The translations under genes and the position numbers were made by a program. The notes under the pieces are model-generated. The model did not search any database. It saw nothing but the letters and a program-made list of their open reading frames with translations, and was not told where the DNA came from. A stretch of DNA of 64,000 nt from Pseudomonas bubulae (GTDB lineage Bacteria; Pseudomonadota; Gammaproteobacteria; Pseudomonadales; Pseudomonadaceae), in NCBI RefSeq assembly GCF_900618535.1, contig NZ_UYJA01000002.1, forward strand, positions 620,001 through 684,000, read 5' to 3'. Below, piece by piece: positions 8,927 to 18,460 of the stretch (position 1 is the first letter of the stretch; each line of letters starts with the position of its first letter).

Positions 8927-10537
8927 CTAGGCTTCGATACCCAGAATGTCGCGCGCTACAGCTTCGGCAATACGGATACCGTCGACACCTGCCGACAGAA
9001 TCCCGCCAGCGTAGCCAGCGCCTTCGCCTGCCGGGAACAAGCCCTTGACGTTAAGGCTCTGCATCGACGCATCACGGGTCATGCGCAGCGGCGACGAGGT
9101 ACGGGTTTCGATGCCGGTGAGAATGGCATCATGCATCGAGAAGCCCTTGATCTGCTTCTCGAACGCCGGCAGTGCTTCACGGATGGCTTCAATGGCGAAG
9201 TCCGGCAGGGCCAGGGCCAAGTCACCCAAAGACACACCCGGCTTATAGGATGGCTCGACGCTGCCCAGGGCCGTGGACGGTTTGCCCGCAATAAAGTCAC
9301 CCACCAGTTGCGCCGGGGCTTCGTAGTTGCTGCCGCCCAGCACATAGGCGTGGGATTCGAGACGTTCTTGCAGCTCGATGCCAGCCAACGGACCACCCGG
9401 GTAGTCTTCAGGCGTAATGCCGACCACGATGCCCGAGTTGGCATTGCGTTCGTTACGCGAATACTGGCTCATGCCGTTGGTCACAACACGGCCCGGTTCG
9501 CTGGTTGCCGCAACCACGGTGCCACCCGGGCACATGCAGAAGCTGTACACCGAGCGACCGTTTTTGGCGTGGTGCACCAGTTTGTAATCGGCAGCGCCCA
9601 GCTTCGGGTGGCCGGCATACTTGCCCAGGCGCGCACTGTCGATCAGCGACTGCGGGTGCTCGATACGGAAACCTACCGAGAACGGCTTGGCTTCCATATA
9701 CACGCCACGATCGTGGAGCATGCGGAAGGTGTCCCGGGCGCTATGGCCCAGCGCCATGATCACGTGGCGAGCATTCAGTTGCTCGCCATCTGCCAGGATC
9801 ACACCGGTCAGTTGACCGTTGTCGATCAGCACATCAGTCACGCGTTGTTGAAAACGCACTTCGCCGCCCAGCGCGATGATCTGCTGGCGCATATTTTCGA
9901 CCACACCGGTCAGGCGGAACGTACCGATATGCGGCTTGCTGACATAGAGGATCTCGTCCGGCGCGCCGGCCTTGACGAACTCGTGCAGCACCTTGCGGCC
10001 GTGGTGTTTCGGGTCCTTGATCTGGCTGTAGAGCTTGCCGTCCGAGAACGTACCGGCACCGCCTTCGCCAAACTGCACATTGGACTCGGGGTTGAGTACG
10101 TTTTTACGCCACAGGCCCCAGGTGTCCTTGGTGCGCTGGCGCACTTCGGTACCACGTTCAAGAATGATCGGCTTGAAACCCATTTGTGCCAGCAGCAGCC
10201 CGGCGAAAATACCGCAGGGGCCGAAGCCGACCACAATCGGACGCTCGGTCAAATCCTGGGGTGCCTGGCCGACGACCTTGTAACTGACGTCCGGCGCTGG
10301 ATTGACGTTACGATCGTCGGCGAACTTGAGCAGCAGCGGCGCTTCATCGCGCACACTCACATCGATGGTGTAGATGAAGCACAGTTCGGACGATTTTTTA
10401 CGCGCATCGTAGCTGCGCTTGAACAAGGTGAAATCGACCAGGTCATCACTTTCGATGCCCAGGCGCTGCAGGATGGCAGGGCGCAGGTCTTCATCGGGAT
10501 GGTCGATCGGCAGCTTGAGTTCGGTGATTCGTAACAT
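8927..10537 (-). CDS. FAD-dependent oxidoreductase, COG2509 family
   Basis: A 536-residue cytosolic flavoprotein of the uncharacterised dehydrogenase group COG2509. An N-terminal domain of about 90 residues (LKLPIDHPDEDLRPAI, DARKKSSELCFIYTID) precedes the FAD Rossmann motif VVGFGPCGIFAGLLLA (GxGPxGxxxG). Later come GTFSDGKLY, a second GG-type segment and FPAGEGAGYAGGILSAGVDG, the FAD-binding C-terminal stretch. The family is widespread but its substrate is unknown. The gene ends at a REP pair and stands apart from its neighbours. Confidence 0.85.
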   Translation of the reverse strand: MLRITELKLPIDHPDEDLRPAILQRLGIESDDLVDFTLFKRSYDARKKSSELCFIYTIDVSVRDEAPLLLKFADDRNVNPAPDVSYKVVGQAPQDLTERPIVVGFGPCGIFAGLLLAQMGFKPIILERGTEVRQRTKDTWGLWRKNVLNPESNVQFGEGGAGTFSDGKLYSQIKDPKHHGRKVLHEFVKAGAPDEILYVSKPHIGTFRLTGVVENMRQQIIALGGEVRFQQRVTDVLIDNGQLTGVILADGEQLNARHVIMALGHSARDTFRMLHDRGVYMEAKPFSVGFRIEHPQSLIDSARLGKYAGHPKLGAADYKLVHHAKNGRSVYSFCMCPGGTVVAATSEPGRVVTNGMSQYSRNERNANSGIVVGITPEDYPGGPLAGIELQERLESHAYVLGGSNYEAPAQLVGDFIAGKPSTALGSVEPSYKPGVSLGDLALALPDFAIEAIREALPAFEKQIKGFSMHDAILTGIETRTSSPLRMTRDASMQSLNVKGLFPAGEGAGYAGGILSAGVDGIRIAEAVARDILGIEA

Positions 10538-10627
10538 TGACAGTGTCCAGTATCGGGGGCCAGGTAAACCCTGGCAGAACCGCTAATTGTAAGCTGCTTC
10601 GGGGCAATATGCGGCAACAGTTATCGG

Positions 10628-11302
10628 TTAGTCGTTACGGGCGCCACCAAAATAGCCGCAGCCGCGCTGGACCTGACCGTTGATCCGTAGCTCGGCGCTC
10701 AGATGTTGCACGCTGCCATTGGCACTGTCGGTGCAGCGTTGTGGGGCCACCCACAGCTCGATGCGCTGATTGTTGGCCTCGGTGGACAGGGAGAAGCGGC
10801 CATCGCCGACCTGTTCTTCAACGTAGGGCAGCGCCAGGTCGGGCTGGCCTTCGCGCTTGAGCACCATGCCCTTGCCCCCGGCTTGCACTTCCCAGGCCGG
10901 GCCATTGCCGTTGGCGTGCACGGTCACCTGCTTGAAGTTGGGATCCTGGCAGGCGCTGTTGCTGCGCTCCAGGCGGTAGAGTTGCTGCAGCTCGACTTCA
11001 CCGTCTGTACCGGCTGTTGTGCTGGCGCTAAAACGGCCGCGGATATCGGCGAACAACTTGCCCGGTTTATTGGGCATGTAGGTCGCGTCCTGCACCAGCG
11101 TGGTGTCGGCGCTGTCACGAACTACATAGCGCTGTTGGCCGACGCAGGGTTGAAACACCAATTGACCATTGGCCGATACCAGCTCGCCCTGCAGGCGGGT
11201 TTGACCTGCGGTGGTGTCGGCAGGTTTGCTGCTGAACATCTGGCAACCGGCAAACACGGGCAGCAAGGCGAACAAAGCTAAGGAACGGGCAAAACGCATC
11301 AT
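10628..11302 (-). CDS. Small lipoprotein, COG3650-like
   Basis: About 224 residues. The signal MMRFARSLALFALLPVFAGC is a lipoprotein type with Cys20. The body is a mostly beta protein that starts GQLVFQPCVGQQRYVV and ends with a second domain carrying Cys pairs (WVAPQRCTDSANG, QRGCGYFGGARND). This pattern resembles the COG3650/MliC-like group of periplasmic lipoproteins; the function is unknown. The start is placed at the ATG 11302 because AGGAG lies 5 bases upstream; the GTG at 11308 overlaps that site. Confidence 0.7.
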   Translation of the reverse strand: MMRFARSLALFALLPVFAGCQMFSSKPADTTAGQTRLQGELVSANGQLVFQPCVGQQRYVVRDSADTTLVQDATYMPNKPGKLFADIRGRFSASTTAGTDGEVELQQLYRLERSNSACQDPNFKQVTVHANGNGPAWEVQAGGKGMVLKREGQPDLALPYVEEQVGDGRFSLSTEANNQRIELWVAPQRCTDSANGSVQHLSAELRINGQVQRGCGYFGGARND

Positions 11303-11359
11303 GGGCACTCCTGAAGGGTGTCGCCACGTTACTCAGCCTCGCGATGCATCACAAGTGAT

Positions 11360-11959
11360 TCAACCTACGGTGAATGTCTGCCCGGTTTGCAAGCCTTCCA
11401 CGCTTTTGGCGTAAGCCAGGGCCACATCGGCGCCCGATACAGGCTTGAAGCCGCGAAAGTACGGGGCGTATTTGTCCATCGCTTCTTCCAGGACCGTAGG
11501 GCTCACCGAGTTGACCCGCAGGCCCCGTGGCAACTCAATGGCGGCTGCTTTTACAAAACCGTCAAGTGCCGCGTTGACCAGCGCCGCCGAACTGCCGGTA
11601 CGGATCGGCTCGCGGTTGATAACGCCGCTGGTGAAGGTGAACGAGGCCCCGTCGTTGGCAAACTCGCGGCCAATCAGCAGCAGATTGACCTGGCCCATCA
11701 ACTTGTCCTGCAAACCGAGGGCGAAGTCGCTTTCGCTCATGTCAGCCAGTGCGGCGAACGTGACGTTACCGGCGGCACAGATCAGCGCATCGAAGCGCCC
11801 GGTTTGCGCGAAGAGTTGGCGGATTGATTCACTGTCGCTGATATCGACCTGATAATCCCCGCTTTTTCGACCAATTTCTACGATCTCATGGCGCGGTGAC
11901 AACTCGCGGCGAATGGCAGAACCGATGGTGCCGTGAGCGCCGATCAAAAGGATTTTCAT
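11360..11959 (-). CDS. Short-chain dehydrogenase/reductase
   Basis: A 199-residue SDR protein. The N-terminal MKILLIGAHGTIGSAI is a variant GxxGxxG dinucleotide-binding motif. ICAAGNVTF corresponds to the NNAG segment. The usual YxxxK is not evident: the expected position reads SSAALVNAALDGFVKAA, so Lys remains without a clear Tyr. This places it in the small divergent SDR group (199 residues). It is divergently transcribed from the LysR gene at 12064 with about 100 bases between, so that regulator may control it. Confidence 0.75.
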   Translation of the reverse strand: MKILLIGAHGTIGSAIRRELSPRHEIVEIGRKSGDYQVDISDSESIRQLFAQTGRFDALICAAGNVTFAALADMSESDFALGLQDKLMGQVNLLLIGREFANDGASFTFTSGVINREPIRTGSSAALVNAALDGFVKAAAIELPRGLRVNSVSPTVLEEAMDKYAPYFRGFKPVSGADVALAYAKSVEGLQTGQTFTVG

Positions 11960-12063
11960 GTTGTGTGCCTTTGTGGATGACGTGAGTGCTCAGTCTAGTG
12001 GTGCTTTTTAAGTGGGATAAGCGCACTAATAGGCAACCTTTGGTTTTCATATGGAAACAATCC

Positions 12064-12972
12064 ATGAGTGAAATGGATGATCTGGCTGCGTTCGCGGTCT
12101 TGATCGACGCTGGCAGTTTTACCTTGGCCGCCCAGCAACTGGGCTGCAGCAAGGGGCAGCTGTCCAAGCGTATCAGCCAGCTTGAGGCGCAGTTTTCGGT
12201 GGTGTTGCTGCATCGCACCACCCGGCGCTTGAGCCTTACGGCGGCTGGCGCGGCGCTACTGCCACAAGCCCAGGCGCTGGTGGTGCAAGTGGAGCGGGCA
12301 CGTCAGGCACTTGCCCGGCTAAAGGATGATGTTGCAGGCCCGGTACGCATGACCGTGCCCGTATCCTTGGGCGAGACCTTCTTTGATTCGCTGTTGCTGG
12401 AGTTTTCCCGCGAATACCCGCAGGTGCAGATCGAGCTGGAGCTCAACAACAGCTATCGCGATATGGTGCGGGAAGGGTTTGATCTGGCGATACGCTCGCA
12501 GGTTGCCAGCCATGAACGGCTGGTGGCCAAGCAGGTGCTTAACTGGCACGAGATCACCTGCGCCAGCCCTGCCTATCTTGAGCAATACGGCGAGCCGGTT
12601 ACGCCGCAAGAACTGGTCGAGCACCGCTGTCTGCTTAACAGCCACTACAGCGGTCGCGAGGAGTGGCACTACCACCGCCAGCATGAACTGCAACGAGTGC
12701 GGGTCTCGGGGTCGTTTGCCAGCAATCACTACAGTCTGCTGAAAAAAGCGGCCGTGATCGGTGCCGGCATCGCCCGCTTGCCCTCGTACATGCTTGGCTG
12801 CGAGTTGGCTGATGGGCGCCTGCGCGGCTTGTTGCGTGACTATCAAACGCGCAGCAACCCCATGTATCTGGTTCACCCTTATCAAGGCGGTTTGCCCAGG
12901 CGTACTCAGGTATTGGCGGATTTCCTGGTGGGCTGGTTCCAGAGTAATGGTGAGGCCATTGACCTGCTTTAA
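12064..12972 (+). CDS. LysR-family transcriptional regulator
   Basis: A 302-residue regulator. The N-terminal winged helix (MDDLAAFAVLIDAGSFTLAA, QLSKRISQLE, LLHRTTRRLSLT) is followed by a periplasmic-binding-type effector domain of the CrgA-like group (GPVRMTVPVSLGE, EGFDLAIRS). The ATG at 12064 gives the standard LysR N-terminus. It is divergent from the SDR gene, its most likely target along with itself. Its 3' end overlaps the convergent DoxX-family gene by 4 bases. Confidence 0.88.
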   Translation: MSEMDDLAAFAVLIDAGSFTLAAQQLGCSKGQLSKRISQLEAQFSVVLLHRTTRRLSLTAAGAALLPQAQALVVQVERARQALARLKDDVAGPVRMTVPVSLGETFFDSLLLEFSREYPQVQIELELNNSYRDMVREGFDLAIRSQVASHERLVAKQVLNWHEITCASPAYLEQYGEPVTPQELVEHRCLLNSHYSGREEWHYHRQHELQRVRVSGSFASNHYSLLKKAAVIGAGIARLPSYMLGCELADGRLRGLLRDYQTRSNPMYLVHPYQGGLPRRTQVLADFLVGWFQSNGEAIDLL

Positions 12973-13472
12973 CGAAAACGCTGTGCAATCAGATGATCAA
13001 TCGACAGCGCACCCGGGCCCTTGGCCATCAAGTACAACAAGACCGCGATCCAGGTGCCGTGAGTCGGGTAGGCATCAGGGTATACGAACAGCTGGATGGT
13101 CATGCTCATGGCCAGCAGTGCCAGCGCCGAGAACCGGGTGGCCAAGCCCAGCAGGATCAGCACCGGGAAAACATGCTCGCTGAAGGCGGCAGCGTGAGCA
13201 GCCACCTCGGGGGAGAGTAGCGGGACTTTGTATTCCGTACTGAACAAGTACAGCGCAGAGTCAGACAGATGCGGCATACCGAGTTGAAAGGTGCCTTCAA
13301 CCAGATCGATTGCCAAACCTTCAACCTTGGTCTGGCCTGATTTCCAGAACACCGCCGCAATGGAAAAGCGTGCGACAAAGGCGATCAGTGTGTCGGGTAT
13401 GCAGTGCAACAGCCCGATTGCGCCTCCGATCCAGCGCTGTAGCAGGCCGGGGCTTATTGTTTGAGTATTCAT
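12969..13472 (-). CDS. DoxX-family membrane protein, bufferin operon (BufD-like)
   Basis: A 167-residue DoxX protein with four predicted membrane helices. The first carries FVARFSIAAVFWKSGQTKVEG, typical of the DoxX group. It is the last gene of the cluster running from the DUF2282 gene at 15442. Its ATG overlaps the preceding stop (ATGA), so translation is probably coupled. In published bufferin operons a DoxX-like protein (BufD) accompanies BufABC; its role is not settled, and membrane redox or copper-stress functions have been suggested. Its 3' end overlaps the convergent LysR gene by 4 bases. Confidence 0.85.
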   Translation of the reverse strand: MNTQTISPGLLQRWIGGAIGLLHCIPDTLIAFVARFSIAAVFWKSGQTKVEGLAIDLVEGTFQLGMPHLSDSALYLFSTEYKVPLLSPEVAAHAAAFSEHVFPVLILLGLATRFSALALLAMSMTIQLFVYPDAYPTHGTWIAVLLYLMAKGPGALSIDHLIAQRFR

Positions 13473-14242
13473 GGCGAGGCCTCGAGGGCGGGTTGTAAGC
13501 CGGTGATGGTGTTATTGCTAATCAACAGTGCCAGGGCCTGGCCCAGGTTAAAGTCTGGGTCGGCTTCCAGGGCATGGGCCGCGGCCAACCCCAGGGCATT
13601 CCCCGCTTTGAGCAAGTGCACAAATACTGCGCACCCTGAGCTGACCGTGAATACCTCCACGCGCAATTCATTGCGTATTACCAGGACGCTTTGTGGTTGG
13701 CGCGTGTCCAGTCCCTGTATCTGTCCCTGGCGTTGGTGCGCCGCCCACAAGGACGCGATGGCGTAGGGTGAATGCAGCGATGCGACACCGGGGTGCAGTT
13801 GCAGGTGTAAATGGGGCAGCCCCTCGGGGCTGTTGAGCGCCTGAGCCAGCAGCCCGGGGTTTACGGCGCACACGTCTGCGGCGTGAAAGGCCTGCACACA
13901 CAAACGCTCAAGGCGAGCCACGTCCGCCAGGTAGGGCACGCTTCTGGCGGGTGCAAAGGCATTGATAAAACCGGCGAACTGGCTGCCATAGGCGCTCATG
14001 ACCGGGCTGTCGGGTGGGTGTTTTTGAATAAATATCTGCGCCATGGCCTGAAAAAAGGCCTCACCCACCAATTGCGCAACAACGGGATAGCTGGTGGCCA
14101 GCGCGTTGATCAGTCCGCTTTGCACATTGTTGCGATATACCGCGAAACGGCGGTCAAGGTCGCCGTTGTAGCAGGCAATGCCTGTGGGGGCGGGCGTGTG
14201 TGGATTGAGCAATGCTGCACTGAATGTATCTTGTAGTTTCAT
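13469..14242 (-). CDS. DUF2063-family partner protein (BufC-like)
   Basis: A 257-residue protein. The N-terminus holds the DUF2063 (putative DNA-binding/RiPP-partner) domain: [22 protein letters not shown] is its typical opening. [19 protein letters not shown] follows the family pattern in the middle. Proteins of this type (HvfC/BufC) pair with DUF692 iron enzymes and help present the precursor peptide. Both its start and its stop overlap the neighbouring genes by 4 bases (ATGA), which supports a strictly coupled operon. The old DNA-binding label is probably misleading in this context. Confidence 0.85.
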   Translation of the reverse strand: MKLQDTFSAALLNPHTPAPTGIACYNGDLDRRFAVYRNNVQSGLINALATSYPVVAQLVGEAFFQAMAQIFIQKHPPDSPVMSAYGSQFAGFINAFAPARSVPYLADVARLERLCVQAFHAADVCAVNPGLLAQALNSPEGLPHLHLQLHPGVASLHSPYAIASLWAAHQRQGQIQGLDTRQPQSVLVIRNELRVEVFTVSSGCAVFVHLLKAGNALGLAAAHALEADPDFNLGQALALLISNNTITGLQPALEASP

Positions 14243-15117
14243 GGCTGCACCTGTGCGCTGAACAGGTAGCGGTCAGCCAAGCGGGCTTCCTGAAGCAGTT
14301 CGGTGAGAGGGGGCAGATGATTGTCGCGTTCGATCAGGGTGGCCATCGGGCCAATTCGGTCCAGTACTTGCTGGTACAGCGCCCATACCGCTTGATCGAC
14401 AGGTGCGCCGTGGTTATCGATCAGCAAGCGTTGACCCAGGCTGTCTGCTTCTTCAGCAAAACCCGCCAGATGAACCTCACCTACGGCCTGAAGGGGCAAG
14501 GCATCGAGATAGACAACAGGATCGCGGGCGTGGTTGATGCATGACACATACACATTGTTTACATCCAGCAAAAGGCCACAGCCGGTACGGCTTATGACTT
14601 CCTGAATAAAACCGGCTTCGTCGAATTGGGCCTCGTCGAACTCGATATAGGTCGCGGGGTTTTCCAGCAGTATCTGGCGCTTCAACACATCCTGTGCCTG
14701 GTCCATATGCGCGCATACCCGGTGCAGCGTGGCGGTGTCATAGCGCAAAGGCAGCAGATCATTGAGGAATAATGGCCCGTGGCAGGACCATGCCAGATGT
14801 TCGGAAAACATCTGCGGCTGGTAACGCTCGAGCAATAGGCTCAGGCGGCGCAAGTGTTCGGTATTGAGCGGGCTTTCGCCGCCAATCGACAGGCCAACGC
14901 CATGAATTGACAGCGGGTAATGTTCGCGGATCAAGCCCAGGTAATGGTGGAAAGGGCCGCCAGCTACCATGAAGTTCTCGGCATGCACTTCAAAGAACCC
15001 GATGTCTGGGCGGCTCGCAAGTACATCCACAAAGTGCTCGGCCTTGAGCCCCAGCCCCGCACGAGGCGGGAGCCGGGGCGCACGAGGCGCGATAAGCGAA
15101 GCAAGCGGGCTGTGCAT
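14239..15117 (-). CDS. DUF692 multinuclear non-heme iron oxidase (MNIO, BufB-like)
   Basis: A 292-residue TIM-barrel enzyme of the DUF692/MNIO family, which uses a two- or three-iron centre to modify cysteines of precursor peptides. Likely metal and active-site segments are E43/H45/E47 (FFEVHAENF), H72 ([10 protein letters not shown]), E106/H107 (SEHLAW), E152 (LENP), D185/N187/N188 (LLLDVNNVY), H196, H216 (EVHLAGF) and D234/H236 (DNHG). The start ATG 15117 gives the normal N-terminus ([13 protein letters not shown]). An extension to 15273 would run into the upstream gene. The predicted job is to oxidise the DUF2282 peptide encoded just upstream. Confidence 0.9.
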   Translation of the reverse strand: MHSPLASLIAPRAPRLPPRAGLGLKAEHFVDVLASRPDIGFFEVHAENFMVAGGPFHHYLGLIREHYPLSIHGVGLSIGGESPLNTEHLRRLSLLLERYQPQMFSEHLAWSCHGPLFLNDLLPLRYDTATLHRVCAHMDQAQDVLKRQILLENPATYIEFDEAQFDEAGFIQEVISRTGCGLLLDVNNVYVSCINHARDPVVYLDALPLQAVGEVHLAGFAEEADSLGQRLLIDNHGAPVDQAVWALYQQVLDRIGPMATLIERDNHLPPLTELLQEARLADRYLFSAQVQP

Positions 15118-15139
15118 TATCAACACTCGGCGGCGCGGA

Positions 15140-15442
15140 TCAGGACTTGCCTTTGTAGGCAGCCAGTTGGCCAAAGCCGGTTGGTGAGGTGTTGCTGGCG
15201 GTTTTTTCGCAGGTCCCTTTTGGGACGAGTTTCCAGGCATTGGCCTGATGATCGGTTTTGGCGGAGCCAGCACAGGTAGTGCCAGCGCCGGCGGCGCAAT
15301 CGTTATGCCCTTTCATGGCAACCCCGAAGCACTTCTCCATGTCGTCGGCAGCCTGAGCGGGCAGGGCGGCAATACTCAGAGCCGACCCCAGAGCAAGAGC
15401 CAGGGCTGCGGCAGACAAGGTGCGGGTGGTTTGGTTTTTCAT
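15140..15442 (-). CDS. DUF2282 bufferin precursor peptide (BufA1-like)
   Basis: A 100-residue exported peptide. A Sec signal with an Ala-rich core ends LPAQA, with cleavage expected after residue 31. The mature part of 69 residues has exactly four cysteines: C38 ([10 protein letters not shown]), C49 (HNDCAAG), C57 (TTCAGS) and C78 (KGTCEK). This is the DUF2282 pattern of bufferins, in which the DUF692 enzyme converts core cysteines to copper-binding heterocycles. The gene has GGAG about 7 bases ahead of its ATG and opens the operon. A copper-sequestering role in the periplasm is inferred from the family, not shown here. Confidence 0.88.
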   Translation of the reverse strand: MKNQTTRTLSAAALALALGSALSIAALPAQAADDMEKCFGVAMKGHNDCAAGAGTTCAGSAKTDHQANAWKLVPKGTCEKTASNTSPTGFGQLAAYKGKS

Positions 15443-15539
15443 GGTGACTCTCCAGAAATTCCGGTAGCGATTGCTGCCGGGTTACCCAACTAGAGAGGCA
15501 AGGGGGGGCGTTGTTACAACTGATCTGAATTATTTTTAT
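15443..15539 (-). promoter_or_regulatory. Bufferin operon promoter region, possible ECF-type promoter
   Basis: Reading the minus strand, TGTAAC (complement of 15513-15518) lies 18 bases before TCTAG (complement of 15490-15494), and the bufA start follows about 50 bases later. TGTAAC-type -35 elements are usual for several ECF sigma factors, which fits a stress-induced operon. A run of C residues lies between the two boxes. No CueR-like dyad was recognised. Confidence 0.3.
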
Positions 15540-15578
15540 GTAGCCGATCGCAGCCTTTGCTCCTCGTCAGCGGCTACA
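15540..15578. repeat. Short REP-like element, second family
   Basis: GTAGCCGATCGCAGCC ... GTCAGCGGCTAC is bounded by GTAGCCG/CGGCTAC arms and resembles the elements at 2612 and 48633. Confidence 0.4.
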
Positions 15579-15593
15579 GGAAAAACGTAAACC

Positions 15594-15646
15594 TGTGGGA
15601 ACGAGCCTGCTCGCGAACGACCTTCGCGAGCAGGCTCGCTCCCACA
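15594..15646. repeat. REP pair, compact copy
   Basis: TGTGGGAACGAGCCTGCTCGCGAA and its near-perfect mirror TTCGCGAGCAGGCTCGCTCCCACA are separated by only a few bases. It lies between the bufferin operon and the liv operon, which are both on the minus strand. Confidence 0.85.
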
Positions 15647-15687
15647 ATAGGGCTAGATATACAACAGAGTTTCGACAGCTTATGCGT

Positions 15688-15721
15688 CGTTTAACAAGAA
15701 ACGGCCCCGAAGGGCCGTTGT
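15688..15721 (-). terminator. Terminator of the livHMGF operon
   Basis: On the minus strand AACGGCCCTTCGGGGCCGTT folds into a GC stem with a UUCG-like loop and is followed by TCTTGTT. It starts 16 bases after the livF stop. Confidence 0.8.
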
Positions 15722-15736
15722 GTGTCGCAGGCAGGT

Positions 15737-16438
15737 TTAGCCGCCCAGGTAGGCGTCACGCACTTTCGGATCGTTGAGCAATTGCTCGCCAGTGCCTTGC
15801 ATCACCACCCGGCCGTTTTCCAGCACATAGGCACGGTCAGCAATTTTCAGTGCCTGGTTGGCGTTCTGCTCCACCAGAAACACCGTTACACCCTCATTGC
15901 GCAGCTGTTCGATGATATCGAAAATCTGCTGAATGATGATCGGTGCCAACCCCAGTGATGGCTCATCAAGCAACAACAGCTTGGGTTTGCTCATCAACGC
16001 ACGGCCAATGGCAAGCATTTGCTGTTCGCCACCGGACATGGTGCCACCGCGTTGGGTAAAGCGTTCCTTCAAGCGCGGGAACAGGTGCAGAACCTTGTCC
16101 ATTTGCTCCTCGTATTCCCGTTTTTCGGTAAAGAACCCGCCCATGGCCAGGTTTTCTTCCACGGTCAAACGAGCAAATACCCGACGCCCTTCAGGTACAA
16201 CGGCGATGCTTTTGCGCATGATCTGGGCCGAGCTCAACCCCACCAGTTCTTCACCCAGGTAGCGAATGCTGCCGCTATGAGCCTGAGGCGAGCCGCACAG
16301 GGTCATCATCAGGGTCGACTTGCCGGCACCGTTGGCGCCGATCAGGGTCACAATCTCACCCTGGCGCACCTCTACATTGACGCTGTGCAGGGCCTGGATC
16401 TTGCCGTAAAAGGTCGAAACGTTTTCGAATTGCAGCAT
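15737..16438 (-). CDS. livF: High-affinity branched-chain amino acid ABC transporter ATP-binding protein LivF
   Basis: A 233-residue ATPase of the LIV-I (Bra) uptake system. It has Walker A GANGAGKST, the signature SGGEQQMLAIGRALM, Walker B LLLLDEP, and the H-loop region shifted to FLVEQN, as is usual for LivF. It works with LivG under the permease LivHM. The gene follows livG after one base and is the last in the operon, followed by a terminator. Confidence 0.95.
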   Translation of the reverse strand: MLQFENVSTFYGKIQALHSVNVEVRQGEIVTLIGANGAGKSTLMMTLCGSPQAHSGSIRYLGEELVGLSSAQIMRKSIAVVPEGRRVFARLTVEENLAMGGFFTEKREYEEQMDKVLHLFPRLKERFTQRGGTMSGGEQQMLAIGRALMSKPKLLLLDEPSLGLAPIIIQQIFDIIEQLRNEGVTVFLVEQNANQALKIADRAYVLENGRVVMQGTGEQLLNDPKVRDAYLGG

Positions 16439-16439
16439 T

Positions 16440-17207
16440 TTACGCTTCCCCCAAATAGGCTTTGATCACTTCAGGGTTGTCACGGATCTGTTCCGGCGTC
16501 CCGTCAGCCAAAGGCGTGCCCTGGTTGATCACCACGATATGGTCGGAAATGCTCATGACCAGTTTCATGTCGTGCTCGATCAACAGCACGGTGGCGTTGT
16601 GCTCATTGCGCAATACGCTGATCAGCGCCTTGAGGTCTTCGGTTTCCTTGGGGTTCAGACCTGCAGCCGGTTCGTCGAGCATCAGGATGCGCGGGCGCGT
16701 CATCATGCAACGGGCGATTTCCAGGCGTCGCTGCTGCCCGTAGGCCAGGGTGCCCGCCGGGCGGTTGGCGAACTCGGTCAGGTTGACCTTGTCGAGCCAG
16801 TACGCGGCGTAGTCCATGGCATCACGTTCGCTTTTGCGAAATGACGGGGTCTTGAACAGGCCCGACAGGAAGTTGGTGTTGAGGTGGCGATGCTGGGCAA
16901 TCAGCAGGTTCTCAACCGCGGTCATGTCCTTGAACAGGCGCACGTTCTGGAAAGTGCGGACCACGCCTTTGCGCGCGATCTCATGACCCGGCAGGCCTTC
17001 GATCGACTCGCCATCGAGGACGATGCTGCCCGCAGACGGTTTGTAAAAACCGGTCAGGCAGTTGAATACGGTGGTCTTGCCGGCACCGTTAGGGCCGATC
17101 ATCGACACCACCTGTTTTTCCTTGACGGTCAAGGCTACGCCGTTTACCGCCAACAGGCCGCCAAAGCGCATGCTCAGGCCGCTGACTTTCAGTAACTCGC
17201 GGCTCAT
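16440..17207 (-). CDS. livG: High-affinity branched-chain amino acid ABC transporter ATP-binding protein LivG
   Basis: A 255-residue ATPase. Motifs are Walker [10 protein letters not shown], a signature region reading [14 protein letters not shown] (the LivG variant of LSGGQ), Walker B ILMLDEP and the switch His in LLIEHDM. The C-terminal [12 protein letters not shown] is typical of LivG. Its ATG overlaps the livM stop by 4 bases, indicating coupled translation. Confidence 0.95.
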   Translation of the reverse strand: MSRELLKVSGLSMRFGGLLAVNGVALTVKEKQVVSMIGPNGAGKTTVFNCLTGFYKPSAGSIVLDGESIEGLPGHEIARKGVVRTFQNVRLFKDMTAVENLLIAQHRHLNTNFLSGLFKTPSFRKSERDAMDYAAYWLDKVNLTEFANRPAGTLAYGQQRRLEIARCMMTRPRILMLDEPAAGLNPKETEDLKALISVLRNEHNATVLLIEHDMKLVMSISDHIVVINQGTPLADGTPEQIRDNPEVIKAYLGEA

Positions 17208-18460
17208 TTTCGCAGCTCCAGGTGAGGACGTTGCATAGGCAGCAGACCTTGTGGACGCCAGATCATCATCAGCACCATCAGGGCTCCGAACAGCAACATG
17301 CGGTATTCGCTGAACTCACGCATCATTTCGGGCAGCAGGATCATGACCACGGCGGCCAGGATGACACCCAGTTGCGAGCCCATGCCGCCCAGTACCACGA
17401 TGGCCAGGATGATCGCCGACTCAAGGAAGGTGAACGACTCAGGCGTTACCAGGCCCTGACGTGCGGCAAAGAAACTGCCAGCAAAACCCGCAAACGTAGC
17501 GCCCAGGGTGAAGGCCGACAGCTTGATCACGGTCGGATTCAGGCCCAGTGCACGGCAGGCGATTTCGTCTTCACGCAGTGCTTCCCAAGCGCGGCCGATC
17601 GGCATGCGCAGCAGGCGGTTAATGACGAACAACACCAGCAGTACCAGCACCAGCGCGATCAGGTAGAGGAAAATCACCTTGTTGATCGAGTTGTAGGCGA
17701 TGCCGAAGTACTCGTGAAAGGTTTGCATGCCCTCGGCGGCGGTTCTGTCGAAGCTCAGGCCGAACAACGTTGGTTTCGGGATGTTGCTGATACCGTTCGG
17801 CCCGCCGGTGATGTCCGTCAGGTTACGCAGGAACAGGCGGATGATTTCACCGAAGCCCAGCGTCACGATGGCCAGATAGTCTCCGCGCAAGCGCAACACT
17901 GGGAAACCCAGCAGGAAGCCAAAGGTAGCCGCCATCAATCCGGCCAAAGGCAGGCAGATCCAGAAGCTCAGCCCGAAGTAATGCGCGAGCAGGGCATAGG
18001 TATAGGCGCCTACGGCATAAAAGCCGACATAACCGAGGTCAAGCAGGCCAGCCAGGCCTACCACGATGTTCAGGCCCAGGCCGAGCATCACATAGATCAG
18101 GATCAGTGTGGCGATATCCACTGCACCACGAGAACCGTAGAACGGCCAGATCAATGCCACAACGACCAGACCGAGAATGATCCAGCGTTGAGTGCTGGGC
18201 AGGGTCAGGAAGTTGGTGGCCTTGGTGGGCACTTTCGGCAGGCTGGGGGAGTTTCTCCAGGCTGTGGTCAGTTGCTGGTTGAACAACACGCGCACAAACA
18301 TCAGCAAGGAGCAGATCGCGATCACGCTCAGGGTAAAGGTGCTGGTGTTGTGAACTTCGATGTTGATCCCGACGATAGTCAGTTTCAGGCCGAGTACCGG
18401 GTAGGCGACGGCCCAGACCAACAGGGCGCTGAAGAGCGCCGACTTAAGATTCCTAGTCAT
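17204..18460 (-). CDS. livM: High-affinity branched-chain amino acid ABC permease LivM
   Basis: A 418-residue inner-membrane permease. The first third is the extra N-terminal membrane region found in Pseudomonas LivM/BraE. The conserved permease core follows ([28 protein letters not shown]), and the EAA-like loop is [18 protein letters not shown]. It forms the channel with LivH for Leu, Ile, Val and often Ala. It overlaps both livH and livG by 4 bases. Confidence 0.95.
   Translation of the reverse strand: MTRNLKSALFSALLVWAVAYPVLGLKLTIVGINIEVHNTSTFTLSVIAICSLLMFVRVLFNQQLTTAWRNSPSLPKVPTKATNFLTLPSTQRWIILGLVVVALIWPFYGSRGAVDIATLILIYVMLGLGLNIVVGLAGLLDLGYVGFYAVGAYTYALLAHYFGLSFWICLPLAGLMAATFGFLLGFPVLRLRGDYLAIVTLGFGEIIRLFLRNLTDITGGPNGISNIPKPTLFGLSFDRTAAEGMQTFHEYFGIAYNSINKVIFLYLIALVLVLLVLFVINRLLRMPIGRAWEALREDEIACRALGLNPTVIKLSAFTLGATFAGFAGSFFAARQGLVTPESFTFLESAIILAIVVLGGMGSQLGVILAAVVMILLPEMMREFSEYRMLLFGALMVLMMIWRPQGLLPMQRPHLELRK

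Noticed and set aside
8867..10534. A 555-codon open frame on the plus strand
   Set aside because: Antisense to the FAD oxidoreductase; it also starts within a REP pair.
15118..15273. N-terminal extension of the DUF692 gene
   Set aside because: It overlaps the bufA-like gene and adds a Pro/Lys-rich stretch not found in the family.
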